A stretch of DNA of 64,000 bases from Pseudoalteromonas sp. EB27 (GTDB lineage Bacteria > Pseudomonadota > Gammaproteobacteria > Enterobacterales > Alteromonadaceae), in the NCBI RefSeq assembly GCF_001974875.1, contig NZ_MTQD01000001.1:186001-250000 (forward strand). Direction: 5' to 3'. The notes beneath the pieces were generated by a model, which searched no databases, had not been told where the DNA came from, and saw nothing but the letters and a program-made list of their open reading frames with translations. A program made the position numbers and the translations under genes. Positions 50,841 through 60,750 of the stretch are shown piece after piece. Within the stretch, counting starts at the first letter, position 1; the number at the start of each line of letters is the position of its first letter.

Positions 50841-53318
50841 ATGGCTGATGACATAATGCTCAAACACGAAGACCTCGTGAATGAGTTAAAAACATATTTA
50901 GGCAACGCTAAATTTGATCTAATTTTCAAATCAAAAACCGCAGGGTTAACTAAACCTGAGCAATTTTTAATGAAAATGGAAATGTCGCGTTTATCTCAGC
51001 CAGTGGCACGTTTTGTTGATCTTCGCGGATTAGTGACAGGCCAAGTAAAACCATATGAGCATAACGGCAAGCAACACTTTATGGATGACACAGCCATTGA
51101 AGTGTTTGAAAAAGCGCTTAAACAACATGGTGAATACACCTTAGCTGTTTACGAAGCCGTAATGAATACAGAAAATAACCACCGCGTATTACAAAAACAA
51201 GCAGCCGAAAAATCAGAGTTACAAGAGTTAGAAAATAACTTAAACACTGAAGTAATTAAGTTTGCCTCTTACGAGAGCCGCCGTGAAGAACGGATGAATT
51301 ACTCAATAAAAGTAACGATTGATTACAAAGATAAAAAGAACATTGCTGCTAGCACCTCAGATATATCTTTAAGCGGTTGTAAAGTTAAGCTTGCAACGCG
51401 CTACTCTATAAAAAAAGGCGAACTCATCGCAATGCGCTTAGTAGGCCTTGAGCAAGACTTTGAACTTGGCCTAAAAAACGGTATTCAATACGAAGTTGTT
51501 GCAGTAGAAAATATCTCTCGTGAATTTAATCACATCCGCTTAAAGCGCACTTATATAGAAAACAACGATGCCTTTAATGACTTTTTAGAAAGTTTTATTC
51601 ATGGTAATAAGCGTCGTTATAAAGTAAATCTAGATAATACGCTCGATGCTGTAGTATCAAAGGGGTATGAGCAGTACTACATTCCTCGCGTAACGTCTTT
51701 ATATGTGTTTTTAAGTAAAAAAGATGAGCAATATTACCCAAGCCTTAGCCTTACCACTGAAAATAATATTTTTATTCAGCGCTACTTTACCGATGAAAGA
51801 AAAATACCGTGTTTGTACAATATACTTAATCATCAGCGTATTACACAATTACTAACTCAAATTACCGCAGTAAAAGAAGATTACCTCTATACATTTACAC
51901 ATATATCATCAGGTAAAATTTATTACTACTCAGCGACGCGTACAGAGTTAAATAACAACCCGAAATTACGTGATCTATTTTTAGGTTTTGGTAGCCAAAA
52001 AGAGAGCTGGCAGTGCTTTAAAATACAAGTAATGCCAAGTCATCCAGATGATTCTTTTATACCGCTTTCACTACCTAATAGTGCCGGTGAAAATATAGAA
52101 AAATTAAATAAGCCACCTTCACCTCGTGTAAAAGGCCTTATAAAAGATGTTAAGTATATTGTTGTACTTACAAATATTGGCAATAAAGCTGAACAAGCAA
52201 ATTATAAACAACTTACTTTTGATAAAGCATTAGTAAATCAGCTTAAGCACTTTGGCCACGCCAAACACAAAACGCCACCTTATTTAGACATTGTGCCACT
52301 TGAATACGTAAATTTACGCTCACATAAGCGCTACCTTTATAAGACACCAGTTAGCATCACAATTAATGGTGAAGTATTTAACGGTTATACACGTGATTTT
52401 TCAGTGATGGGTTTACAGTTAGAGTGCGAGCAACCTGCTACATTCAAAAAAGGGGATATAGTACTTTTAACATTTCCTGAGCTTCAAAAAATAACTAAAA
52501 AGCATAAACTTAGCGAACTAAAGTACGAAGTAATGGCTATTAGTAAGTCATTCACTACTATTAACCTAAAAGCGAATCGCATTGCTGAGTTACCCCATGC
52601 TGGCGTAACCTTTTTCACTCAGTTAATAGAAGGTAATAAAGACAAACTTAAAGTATCTGAAGAAGCACCTAAAGTAGAAGGCTTATCTACCGCGCTTAGA
52701 AATATGGTGACGAAAAGTGTATGCCAATTTCCACTGTATTTACACAAGGAAGCTGCACACTTTAAAACGGGTGCAATTGGTTATGGTTTATATGCAAGCC
52801 CTATGCATGTTATTTTACAAAACTTTGGTTTATTAAGTAACAAAACTGACTTTTCGAGTATTCTTACCGAAGAGCAAATTATTAATGTTATAACGCCTAA
52901 TATAAAAGATCGCAGTCGCCAAGATGCACCGCTTGCTTTCACAATCGCGATTAACTTCGACCCTCGTAAGGGTAACATTGAAGAGGCCATTGTTAGCCAA
53001 TGCACTTTAGGCGAAGACTACTCAAGCTTTTATAAACAAATTAGTAAAGACATTACATCCCAACTTATATTTGTAATGCGTTTATATATTTCGCGCACAG
53101 GTCGCCCTGACACTGACTACCTCTCTAATGAGCTAAAATACGTAAGCCAATACGCAATGCACAAAGCAAAAGATTTAGAAGAAGCCTTATGGGCTGTTGC
53201 GGGTGTGGGTGACGTAGTAGATATAACTGAAGAAGCTTTAAGCCATTTAGAACTTAAAAAAGAGCAAGTTGAACAAATGGGCCGCCGTAAGCTAATTTGG
53301 TTAAACCGCTTACGCTAA
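50841..53318 (+). CDS. Large double PilZ-domain protein
   Basis: An 825-residue cytoplasmic protein with two PilZ-type segments. The first (about 147-245) has RREERMNYS, an RxxxR-type motif, then TSDISLSGCKV; the second (about 493-590) has RSHKRYLYKTPV then TRDFSVMGLQLE. Both keep the R...D-x-S-x-x-G pattern used to bind cyclic di-GMP. The N-terminal 145 residues, the middle region and the C-terminal 230 residues show no recognised domain. It should be a cyclic-di-GMP effector; its output is unknown. ATG 50856 is an alternative start. No partner gene adjoins it. Confidence 0.85.
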   Translation: MADDIMLKHEDLVNELKTYLGNAKFDLIFKSKTAGLTKPEQFLMKMEMSRLSQPVARFVDLRGLVTGQVKPYEHNGKQHFMDDTAIEVFEKALKQHGEYTLAVYEAVMNTENNHRVLQKQAAEKSELQELENNLNTEVIKFASYESRREERMNYSIKVTIDYKDKKNIAASTSDISLSGCKVKLATRYSIKKGELIAMRLVGLEQDFELGLKNGIQYEVVAVENISREFNHIRLKRTYIENNDAFNDFLESFIHGNKRRYKVNLDNTLDAVVSKGYEQYYIPRVTSLYVFLSKKDEQYYPSLSLTTENNIFIQRYFTDERKIPCLYNILNHQRITQLLTQITAVKEDYLYTFTHISSGKIYYYSATRTELNNNPKLRDLFLGFGSQKESWQCFKIQVMPSHPDDSFIPLSLPNSAGENIEKLNKPPSPRVKGLIKDVKYIVVLTNIGNKAEQANYKQLTFDKALVNQLKHFGHAKHKTPPYLDIVPLEYVNLRSHKRYLYKTPVSITINGEVFNGYTRDFSVMGLQLECEQPATFKKGDIVLLTFPELQKITKKHKLSELKYEVMAISKSFTTINLKANRIAELPHAGVTFFTQLIEGNKDKLKVSEEAPKVEGLSTALRNMVTKSVCQFPLYLHKEAAHFKTGAIGYGLYASPMHVILQNFGLLSNKTDFSSILTEEQIINVITPNIKDRSRQDAPLAFTIAINFDPRKGNIEEAIVSQCTLGEDYSSFYKQISKDITSQLIFVMRLYISRTGRPDTDYLSNELKYVSQYAMHKAKDLEEALWAVAGVGDVVDITEEALSHLELKKEQVEQMGRRKLIWLNRLR

Positions 53319-53333
53319 GCGGTTTAACTTAAT
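53301..53333 (+). terminator. Terminator overlapping the end of the PilZ gene
   Basis: TTAAACCGCTTA and TAAGCGGTTTAA form a perfect 12-base stem with a 3-base loop; the stop codon TAA is the first part of the right arm. A T-rich tail (CTTAATTTATTTT) follows. Confidence 0.85.
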
Positions 53334-53338
53334 TTATT

Positions 53339-54367
53339 TTAAAGTGTTGGTTGTTTTTCTAACGGAATAGCCAACATATACAGCAATTGCAATAATGACC
53401 CTTCACAAATAGCTGCTTGCGCTTGCTCAACTACTTTAGGTTTACCATGTACAGCAACACCAAGGCCTGCTTTTGCCATCATTACTAAATCGTTTGCGCC
53501 ATCCCCAATAGCTACAGTTTGTGTTTTTTTAAACCCTAGCTTTTGCTGAAGCGCCTCTAAAATAACCGCTTTTTGCTGCGCGTCTACAATTGTACCCAGT
53601 ACCTTACCTGTTAATTTATCGTCTTTAAATTCAAGCACATTAGCGTGTACTTCATCTAAATTAATAAGCTCTTGAACGCGCTCTGCAAAAGGCACAAAAC
53701 CTCCAGAAGCTATTGCTAAATACCAATTATGCTGCTTTAAAATTTGGCATAATGCTTTAATACCAGGCATTAAAGGCAATGCATTTTTTAGCTCTTCAAT
53801 TAAGCTTTTTTCAATACCTGTAAGCTTCGCTACACGCTGATTTAAGCTCTCGCTAAAATCAAGCTTACCGGCCATAGCAAGTGCGGTTACAGAGGCAACT
53901 TCATCGTATACATCTGCAAGGCGTGCTATTTCGTCTATGCACTCAATAGTTATTGCAGTTGAATCCATATCCATAACCAATAAACCAGGCTCATATAAAT
54001 TAGGTGGAGTAACAACTTGCACTAATTGACAATCAATCGTGTTTGAAAACTCTTGAAGCACTAACGGGTTTATAGCTTGCTCTGCATTTTGCGCGTAAAA
54101 ACACAATGCAGGTGCAAGGCCTAAATCTGGTTGATATTGGCATATAGCAGTGACGGTTTGGTTATGCGTAGCTAAAAAATCAATAATGCTAACAATGTGT
54201 TTTTCTTCAAAATCACCTGCAAACGCGATGCTGAATAACCCTAATGCTTTATTGGGAATATAATCAAGAAATGTAAATACACCATCACTAAAGCCAAACC
54301 ATTTATTTAAAGTTAAGTGTTGTAATGGCTGCTCAGCAGTTGGCTGTGCCATGTTGATTTGCGACAT
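53339..54367 (-). CDS. serB: Phosphoserine phosphatase
   Basis: A 342-residue HAD-family enzyme, last step of serine synthesis. HAD motif I is VMDMDSTAITIECIDE near residue 130 (nucleophile Asp), the Ser motif SGGFVPFAE near 238 and motif III/IV GDGANDLVMMAKAGLGVAV near 288. The N-terminal 110 residues are an ACT-like extension seen in other gamma-proteobacterial SerBs. It is divergent from ytjB, the arrangement of E. coli serB. Confidence 0.95.
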   Translation of the reverse strand: MSQINMAQPTAEQPLQHLTLNKWFGFSDGVFTFLDYIPNKALGLFSIAFAGDFEEKHIVSIIDFLATHNQTVTAICQYQPDLGLAPALCFYAQNAEQAINPLVLQEFSNTIDCQLVQVVTPPNLYEPGLLVMDMDSTAITIECIDEIARLADVYDEVASVTALAMAGKLDFSESLNQRVAKLTGIEKSLIEELKNALPLMPGIKALCQILKQHNWYLAIASGGFVPFAERVQELINLDEVHANVLEFKDDKLTGKVLGTIVDAQQKAVILEALQQKLGFKKTQTVAIGDGANDLVMMAKAGLGVAVHGKPKVVEQAQAAICEGSLLQLLYMLAIPLEKQPTL

Positions 54368-54519
54368 GGGATCTCCGTGTTTATTTTTATTTTCCTGATA
54401 GTTGGCATATCAAAACTGGTATTCTCAACACTAAATTCGCCATCAGGTGGGGTTTAAGGTTATAGTTAGTGTAGTTGTAACATCAAATCAAAATGCTGTC
54501 AGCAGCATAAACGGTGACT

Positions 54520-55140
54520 ATGAAAAATAACCATATTAAAAACCCTATTACCGCTTCACAAAGAAAGCGACTTGTTCGCTTAATACTTGCGGCTGGCTGT
54601 TTTGTATTATTAAGCTGGGTAGGCGTTAATAGTAGTTTTCAAAGTCATCAATTGTTATACGATAGCGCCGATAGCACTGCAAAAAGCCTCACTCAATTTA
54701 TGGCTTTAAATGTTAAAACGCCGCTTATAGAAAAGAATAAACCACAACTCAACGCCATTTGTAACGATATAAGTAAAGATGAGTTTGTGCTTTCTGCCAC
54801 TATTTATGATCAACAGGGCATTTTAATTGCCAGTAGTGACAATTGGCAATCACACCATATTTATGGTCAGCTTCCGGACTCAACACCGGGTATTAGTAAA
54901 CTAAAAACACCTTTTATGGAACCCGTGATAAGCGATGATGACCGCCCTATAGGCTTTGTGTCTGTTACTTATTTAACTCGCGCTGCAATATCCGACAGCC
55001 ACAATCATTTTCATGACTTAGGTCGGCAGGTACTATTAATGCTAGTGATTGCGTGTATTTTTACGTGGCAGCTAGGCCGTGGATTAAAACGTTGGCAGGT
55101 AAATCGCTATATGCAAAAAACATCTGAACAAGAATCGTAA
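54520..55140 (+). CDS. ytjB: YtjB (Smp/AhpA) family membrane protein
   Basis: A 206-residue protein with two hydrophobic helices (about 20-40 and 170-187) flanking a periplasmic domain that contains FVLSATIYDQQGILIASSD and PIGFVSVTYLTRAAI. This plan and the position next to serB match E. coli ytjB, whose function is not known. A GTG at 54514 is in frame; ATG 54520 is used. Its last 34 bases overlap the 3' end of tatD on the opposite strand. Confidence 0.85.
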   Translation: MKNNHIKNPITASQRKRLVRLILAAGCFVLLSWVGVNSSFQSHQLLYDSADSTAKSLTQFMALNVKTPLIEKNKPQLNAICNDISKDEFVLSATIYDQQGILIASSDNWQSHHIYGQLPDSTPGISKLKTPFMEPVISDDDRPIGFVSVTYLTRAAISDSHNHFHDLGRQVLLMLVIACIFTWQLGRGLKRWQVNRYMQKTSEQES

Positions 55141-55874
55141 AGCTGCTTTGCAAGCGTCCCTCTTTCACTATATGGCTTTAAATCACATAACGCGTTAAAT
55201 ACATCAGGTATATGCAGCGGTGTGTTTATTTCACCTTGGTAGCCACTTAACGGCATTGAAGGTGAGTCGGTTTCAAGCACTAAGTTATCTGGCTCAATAG
55301 CAGCAATAACAGCCCGTGTTTTTACTGCGCGATCATAGGTAATAACACCGCCTACACCAAGTTTAAAGCCGTGTTTTATATAATACTGCGCTTGTTGGAT
55401 TGATCCCGAAAAAGCATGAATCACCCCGCCATTTATTGGTTTACACCGTTTAAATGATTGCGCAATTAAATCGTGGCTTTGTCTGTGATGTACAATAAGC
55501 GGTAAGCTTAGCTCGTTAGAAAGCCTTATTTGCTGCTCAAATAAATAAGTTTGTTTAGAGAGGTTTTCAATACTTCGATCAAGCCCGCACTCCCCAATAG
55601 CTACCAGTTGGCGCTTATTTTCAGTCGCAAAATCAAATAACGCTTCTATGTGCGATTCTTTATGTTGCTCTAAAAAATAAGGATGTAGCCCAGCGGCTAT
55701 TTTTATACTTGGGTAAGTTGCTTTGAGCTTTATGAGGGTATGCGATTGAGCAAGCGTAATACCTGGCACAACAAACTGATTAACTCCCTTTGCTACACAC
55801 TCGTTTATGAGCGATTCACGATTCGAATCAAACTCGCTAAAGTCGAGATGGCAATGAGAGTCAATAAATTGCAC
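55107..55874 (-). CDS. tatD: TatD family metal-dependent hydrolase
   Basis: A 255-residue TIM-barrel amidohydrolase-fold protein. The metal-binding HxH lies in IDSHCHLDFSEF at residues 4-15, with the Glu in AIGECGLDRS near 92, His in IVHHRQSHD near 128 and the Asp in LETDSPSMPLSG near 203. TatD-like enzymes act as 3'-5' exonucleases or D-tyrosyl-type hydrolases; the exact substrate is open, and YjjV is the closest E. coli match by neighbourhood only. It follows pdxH by 21 bases and converges on ytjB with a 34-base overlap. Confidence 0.9.
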   Translation of the reverse strand: MQFIDSHCHLDFSEFDSNRESLINECVAKGVNQFVVPGITLAQSHTLIKLKATYPSIKIAAGLHPYFLEQHKESHIEALFDFATENKRQLVAIGECGLDRSIENLSKQTYLFEQQIRLSNELSLPLIVHHRQSHDLIAQSFKRCKPINGGVIHAFSGSIQQAQYYIKHGFKLGVGGVITYDRAVKTRAVIAAIEPDNLVLETDSPSMPLSGYQGEINTPLHIPDVFNALCDLKPYSERGTLAKQLYDSCSDVFCI

Positions 55875-55895
55875 GGTTACTTACTCATCTATTTA

Positions 55896-56534
55896 CTAAG
55901 GGTTTAAGCGCGTAACTTGCCAGCTGTTATCGGCTTGGCGCTGATACATAAAACGGTCGTGCAAACGATGCGCTCCGCCTTGCCAAAACTCAATTTTAGT
56001 GGGTACTACACAATATCCGCCCCAAAAATCAGGAAGTGGTATTTCACCTTTAGCAAACTTGTTTTTCATATTGGCAAAGGTTTCCATGAGTACTTTACGT
56101 GATGACACCGGACGACTTTGCGCTGATGCCCACGCGGCTAATTGGCTTTCTTTAGGACGGGATAAAAAGTACTTTGCCACAGCAGAAGTCGGTAAGGGTT
56201 TAGCCTCGCCATACACAATAACTTGGCGCTCCATGTGATGCCACGGAAAGTGCAAGGAAATTTTATTATTACCTTTAAGCTCTTGCGCTTTACGCGAGCC
56301 GGTATTAGTAAAAAACACAAACCCGTTATCATCTAAATGTTTTAAAAGCACAATACGCTGTGAAGGCTGACCGGTTTCATCAACGGTTGCTACAACCATT
56401 GCTGTTGGATCGGGTAGTTTACTTGCTACCGCATGCTCAAGCCACGTTTCAAACTGCTTAAACGGCTCATCTTGCAAATTATCTTCGCTTAACGCGTCTT
56501 GCAGGTATTCACGGCGGATATCTTCGAGTTTCAT
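55896..56534 (-). CDS. pdxH: Pyridoxine/pyridoxamine 5'-phosphate oxidase
   Basis: A 212-residue FMN enzyme that forms pyridoxal 5'-phosphate. FMN-binding segments are [20 protein letters not shown] (residues 57-76) and the RPVSSRK stretch near 142, with the C-terminal signature [13 protein letters not shown] near 187 and the closing RLNP. The length equals that of other PdxH enzymes. It lies upstream of tatD on the same strand, and a repeat-rich gap separates it from argS. Confidence 0.97.
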   Translation of the reverse strand: MKLEDIRREYLQDALSEDNLQDEPFKQFETWLEHAVASKLPDPTAMVVATVDETGQPSQRIVLLKHLDDNGFVFFTNTGSRKAQELKGNNKISLHFPWHHMERQVIVYGEAKPLPTSAVAKYFLSRPKESQLAAWASAQSRPVSSRKVLMETFANMKNKFAKGEIPLPDFWGGYCVVPTKIEFWQGGAHRLHDRFMYQRQADNSWQVTRLNP

Positions 56535-56622
56535 AACAAGTCCTTTAAATAAAGCCTTAGAAAAGAGCTTAGAGTAGCGAGCTTAAAACAATAGATGTTG
56601 AGTAATAACAAATATTAAGATT

Positions 56623-56761
56623 CAGGTGTATGCGATAGCAATAACACCGAGCCTTGAGTGTATTCGATAACAGTAAACATAGAGTCTCAGGTGCATTCGA
56701 TAGCAATAAACACAGAGCCTCAGGTGCATTCGATAGCAGTAAACATAGAGTCTCAGGTGTA
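56623..56761. repeat. Tandem array of four 33-base repeats
   Basis: Units begin at 56623 (32 bases), 56655, 56688 and 56721 (33 each), with a partial fifth of 8 bases. The consensus begins CAGGTGCATTCGATAGC. Units 1 and 3 share AATAAACACAGAGCC-type ends while units 2 and 4 share AGTAAACATAGAGTC, giving a 66-base higher-order period. The unit is a multiple of three, so long frames stay open on both strands as 11-residue peptide repeats, but no ribosome-binding site or family supports a gene. Confidence 0.85.
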
Positions 56762-56763
56762 TC

Positions 56764-56790
56764 GTTGGGTTTCGCTTCACTCAACCCAAC
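56764..56790. repeat. Intergenic inverted repeat (GTTGGGTT hairpin)
   Basis: GTTGGGTT (56764-56771) pairs with AACCCAAC (56783-56790) around TCGCTTCACTC. No T-run follows, so it does not look like a simple terminator. Hairpins of this sequence recur in marine gammaproteobacterial intergenic space. Confidence 0.65.
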
Positions 56791-56818
56791 CTATAACGTA
56801 AACTACACAACTCAGATA

Positions 56819-56940
56819 TCTGCAAGTGTAGAAGTGCTGACAAGACGGAGTGCTTTTTTATGCCAAGGAGCATACATTTAGTATGTGACTTAGGCTAAAA
56901 AAGCACGACAACGCAGTCAAAGCGAACTACACGCAGCAGA
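56819..56940. repeat. 122-base palindromic repeat element next to argS
   Basis: The ends TCTGCAAGTGTAG and, inverted, TCTGCTGCGTGTAG match. Inside, GTGCTTTTTTATGCC faces GGCTAAAAAAGCAC and CATAC faces GTATG at the centre, so nearly the whole stretch folds back on itself. It ends at the base before the argS stop codon. Its layout suggests a mobile or REP-like repeat; it may also shape the argS mRNA 3' end. Confidence 0.75.
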
Positions 56941-58683
56941 TTACATTTGCTCCATAACTTCAATGCCAAGTAAGTCTAATCCCGTCTCTAATGTTTTAGA
57001 AACCAAATTACACAGCACTAAACGGCTATCGCGCACGCTTGGTTCTACGCCTTCTTTAAGTACTGGGCAGGCTTCGTAAAATGTCATGTATAAGCTTGCT
57101 AGCTCATATAAGTAACCACATAGTACGTGCGGTGTTGCCTCAGAGATCATTAAGTCAAGTACTTCTTCAAGCTGTAGTAGCTTAAGTGCTAGTGCTTTTT
57201 CTTGAGGCTCAACAATTGCTACGTCTGAATTTAATGTAGCTGCATCAACGCCTGACTTACGGAAAATACTGCGGATACGTGTATAAGCATATTGTAAGTA
57301 AGGGGCTGTTGCGCCTTCAAAGCTTAGCATGCTGTCCCAGTTGAATATGTAATCGCTGGTACGGTGCTTAGAAAGGTCGGCGTATTTAACTGCGCCAATA
57401 CCTACTTTACGTGCAATCTCGCTGCGATCGCTATCACTTAAATCCGATTCACGTTCAGCTAGTTTTGCAGCTGCACGGTTGATTGACTCTTCTAATAAGT
57501 CAGCAAGTTTTACTGTGCCGCCAGTACGTGTTTTAAATGGTTTGTTATCGGCGCCCATCATAGTGCCAAACGGGCAAAACTCGTAACTTGTTTCGTCTCG
57601 TAATAAACCTGCTTTACGCGCTGTTAGCTCTACTTGATTAAAGTGTAGGTTTTGACGTGCATCTACAAAAATTAAGATGCGATCGGCACCTAATTTATTT
57701 GAACGATAATCACATGCCGCTAAATCTGTTGTTGCATATAAAAAACCACCGCCAGATTTTTGTACGATAAACGCAGATGGTTCGCCATCTTTGTTGGCTA
57801 GCTCATCTAAAAACACAACTTGCGCGCCTTGCGACTCTACAGCAATGTTTTTATCTTTAAGTAGGCTAATAATATCGTTAAGCTCTGCGTTGTACGCGCT
57901 TTCAGCCATAATATCGGCTTGCGTAAGCGTTACATTTAAACGTTTGTATACTTCTTCAGAGTGCTTAACTGAGGTTGCTATAAATAGTTTCCAAAGCTTT
58001 TCACAGTGCGCGTCGCCACCTTGTAATTTAACAACGTAATTACGGGCTTTATCTGCAAAGCCTTCTTCGTCGTCAAAACGTTTTTTAGCATCGCGGTAAA
58101 AGGTTTCTAAATCGGCAAGTGCAACCGTATCTAAGTCTACACCTTGGCTAATTTGGTCTTCTAAATGCGCGATTAACATACCAAATTGCGTGCCCCAATC
58201 ACCCATGTGATTTTGACGTACAACCGTATCGCCTCTAAATTCAAGCACACGTACAATTGAGTCACCAATAATGGTTGAACGTAAATGGCCTACGTGCATT
58301 TCTTTAGCAAGGTTTGGTGATGAGTAATCCACTACCACTTTTTGTGGGTTAGTGTGCTCGTTTACTGCAAGCTTTGCATCGCTATTAGCTGCTTTAACAC
58401 TTTGCGCTAAAAACTCTGGCTTTAAATGAATGTTAATAAAACCTGGACCCGCAATTTCAGTTTTCTCTGCGATATCACTTACATCAAGGTTATCTATAAT
58501 TTTTTGTGCAAGCTCTCGTGGGTTGCTTTTCATTTTTTTAGCCGCGCCCATTGCTGCATTAATTTGGTAATCACCAAATTGTGGACGTGTGCTTTGCGTT
58601 ACTGCTGGGTTTGTGTCTTCAGGTAAGCCTGCGCCTGCCATAGCGGCAATAGCTTTTTCGATTAAAATAGTACGAATGTTCAT
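56941..58683 (-). CDS. argS: Arginyl-tRNA synthetase
   Basis: A 580-residue class I synthetase. The HIGH-type motif is [17 protein letters not shown] near residue 128, preceded by [11 protein letters not shown], and the tRNA-binding N-terminal domain occupies the first 100 residues. As in most ArgRSs the KMSKS motif is degenerate ([10 protein letters not shown] near 380). The C-terminal anticodon-binding helices begin [12 protein letters not shown]. It lies 62 bases downstream of prfC on the same strand. Confidence 0.98.
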   Translation of the reverse strand: MNIRTILIEKAIAAMAGAGLPEDTNPAVTQSTRPQFGDYQINAAMGAAKKMKSNPRELAQKIIDNLDVSDIAEKTEIAGPGFINIHLKPEFLAQSVKAANSDAKLAVNEHTNPQKVVVDYSSPNLAKEMHVGHLRSTIIGDSIVRVLEFRGDTVVRQNHMGDWGTQFGMLIAHLEDQISQGVDLDTVALADLETFYRDAKKRFDDEEGFADKARNYVVKLQGGDAHCEKLWKLFIATSVKHSEEVYKRLNVTLTQADIMAESAYNAELNDIISLLKDKNIAVESQGAQVVFLDELANKDGEPSAFIVQKSGGGFLYATTDLAACDYRSNKLGADRILIFVDARQNLHFNQVELTARKAGLLRDETSYEFCPFGTMMGADNKPFKTRTGGTVKLADLLEESINRAAAKLAERESDLSDSDRSEIARKVGIGAVKYADLSKHRTSDYIFNWDSMLSFEGATAPYLQYAYTRIRSIFRKSGVDAATLNSDVAIVEPQEKALALKLLQLEEVLDLMISEATPHVLCGYLYELASLYMTFYEACPVLKEGVEPSVRDSRLVLCNLVSKTLETGLDLLGIEVMEQM

Positions 58684-58701
58684 TATATTATTTACCTTTG
58701 T

Positions 58702-58721
58702 AAGCCCGCCTTAGCAGGCTT
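58702..58721. terminator. Small hairpin between prfC and argS
   Basis: AAGCCCGC pairs with GCAGGCTT with one mismatch around a 4-base loop. On the leftward transcript it has no T-run, so if functional it would act as a weak terminator or processing site. Confidence 0.35.
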
Positions 58722-58745
58722 TCAGTTAACTGTAGTCGGTCAATT

Positions 58746-60335
58746 CTAGTTTTCGCGCGTGTGGTTAAACGTTACTTCTGGATAACGCTCTACCGATAAA
58801 TTAAGGTTTACACGGCTCGGCGCTATGTAAGTTAAGTTATCGCCACCATCGAGTGCTAAATTGCTTTCGCATTTGCGTTTAAAGTCTTCAAACTTTTTAA
58901 CGTCACTGCACTCAACCCAGCGTGCTGTATTTACGTTTACACCTTCGTAAATAGCATCTACGTTATATTCAGCTTTTAAACGCGCTACAACCACATCAAA
59001 CTGAAGTACACCTACCGCGCCCACAATTAAATCGTTGTTTATAAGCGGTCTAAATACCTGTACAGCACCTTCTTCAGAAAGCTGTACTAAGCCTTTTAAT
59101 AATTGCTTTTGCTTAAGCGGATCGCGAAGACGAATACGACGAAATAGTTCAGGCGCGAAGTTAGGAATACCACTAAATTTAAGTTTTTCGCCTTGCGTAA
59201 ACGTATCACCAATTTGAATTGTACCGTGGTTATGCAAACCAATAATATCGCCAGCGTAAGCATCTTCTGCTCGCTCACGATCGCCTGCCATAAAGGTTAC
59301 CGCATCAGAAATACTCACCTGCTTACCAATACGCACGTGGTTCATTTTCATGCCCTGGCTGTATTTACCCGATACAATACGCATAAATGCAATACGGTCA
59401 CGGTGTTTAGGGTCCATGTTGGCCTGAATTTTAAATACAAAACCGGTAAAATTCTCTTCTGTTGCAACAATAAGTCTGTCTTCGGTTTCGCGTGGTAATG
59501 GCGTTGGCGCCCATTTAGTTAAACCATCTAAAACATGGTCAACACCAAAGTTACCAAGTGCAGTACCGTAATAAACTGGCGAAAGTTCACCGGCTAAAAA
59601 CAGATCTAAATCAAATTCGTTTGATGCACCAATAACAAGCTCAAGCTCTTCGCGTAATTGCGCAGCTAAATCTTCGCCAATCGCAATATCTAACTCTGGG
59701 TTATCAAGTCCTTTAATAGTGCGAACTTCTTGAATTTTATGACCTTGACCTGTTTTGTATAAAACAGCTTCGTCATTATGAATATGATAAACACCTTTAA
59801 ACTCTTTACCACAACCAATTGGCCACGTAATTGGAGCACAGGCTATATTTAGCTCTGTTTCAACTTCGTCCAATACTTCCATTGGGTCACGAATATCACG
59901 GTCACACTTGTTCATAAACGTAACAATTGGCGTTGTACGCAGGCGCGTAACTTCCATGAGCTTACGGGTACGGTCTTCTACACCTTTTGCCGCATCAATA
60001 ACCATTAAGCACGAATCTACCGCTGTTAGCGTGCGGTAAGTATCTTCCGAGAAATCTTCGTGTCCTGGCGTATCAAGTAAGTTAACAAGCGCATTGTTAT
60101 ACGGGAACTGCATTACAGAGGTAGTAACCGATATACCACGCTCTTTTTCCATTTCCATCCAGTCAGATTTAGCATGCTGATTAGAGCCACGCCCTTTTAC
60201 AGTACCGGCTCTTTGAATAGCTTGTCCGAACAACAATACTTTTTCGGTGATAGTTGTTTTACCAGCATCCGGGTGAGAGATGATAGCAAAAGTCCTTCGC
60301 TTGCTGATTTCATTGATAATAGTTTGGTCTGCCAT
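58746..60335 (-). CDS. prfC: Peptide chain release factor 3
   Basis: A 529-residue translational GTPase that removes RF1/RF2 from the ribosome after termination. G1 is [14 protein letters not shown] near residue 20, G3 is [16 protein letters not shown] near 90, and G4 is FMNKCDRD near 142; [20 protein letters not shown] is the RF3 switch segment. The length equals E. coli RF3. A long AT-rich upstream region probably holds its promoter. Confidence 0.98.
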   Translation of the reverse strand: MADQTIINEISKRRTFAIISHPDAGKTTITEKVLLFGQAIQRAGTVKGRGSNQHAKSDWMEMEKERGISVTTSVMQFPYNNALVNLLDTPGHEDFSEDTYRTLTAVDSCLMVIDAAKGVEDRTRKLMEVTRLRTTPIVTFMNKCDRDIRDPMEVLDEVETELNIACAPITWPIGCGKEFKGVYHIHNDEAVLYKTGQGHKIQEVRTIKGLDNPELDIAIGEDLAAQLREELELVIGASNEFDLDLFLAGELSPVYYGTALGNFGVDHVLDGLTKWAPTPLPRETEDRLIVATEENFTGFVFKIQANMDPKHRDRIAFMRIVSGKYSQGMKMNHVRIGKQVSISDAVTFMAGDRERAEDAYAGDIIGLHNHGTIQIGDTFTQGEKLKFSGIPNFAPELFRRIRLRDPLKQKQLLKGLVQLSEEGAVQVFRPLINNDLIVGAVGVLQFDVVVARLKAEYNVDAIYEGVNVNTARWVECSDVKKFEDFKRKCESNLALDGGDNLTYIAPSRVNLNLSVERYPEVTFNHTREN

Positions 60336-60750
60336 TAATAAATTCTTTTAGTTTGATGCGGGGTTGAATGCATTTAAATAAGCGCTTGCGAGTAAACCCG
60401 TAATGTTGATCGTAATTAACTACTATTTTCGCTGATTTTAACGTTATAAACAGCTGATAATAAAACGCCAATAGCTAATTTTTTAATAATGACAATTGTA
60501 ACAGGAGTCGGTATAAAAGTGTGCTATCTAACTTAAAAATATCTTGGCTCTATAATGAAGAGATGTGACTAGAAATATTTGAAATATGGTCAGCAATTAA
60601 ATTACAGACCATTTTATAATTGTTTAAGCGATGATTCGTTGCTTTTTAAGCTTATTTTCACCGAGGAATTTATATAAGTATTTTATTTCACAACCTTAGA
60701 TAAATTAGACTCACTAGTTAGCACGTACTCAACTCTAAATTAATAATTAC
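60336..60750. other. AT-rich intergenic region upstream of prfC
   Basis: A 415-base gap between prfC and the NTF2-fold gene, both leftward. I see no ORF, RNA gene, strong hairpin or repeat. It probably contains the prfC promoter. Confidence 0.5.

Noticed and set aside
56623..56761. 33-base repeats as a CRISPR array
   Set aside because: The units are directly adjacent with no spacers, and there are no cas genes in the window.
56569..56881. Overlapping ORFs on both strands through the 33-base repeats (11-residue repeats such as GAFDSNKHRAS)
   Set aside because: The frames are open only because the repeat unit is a multiple of three; neither has a ribosome-binding site, and both run into the adjoining non-coding repeats.
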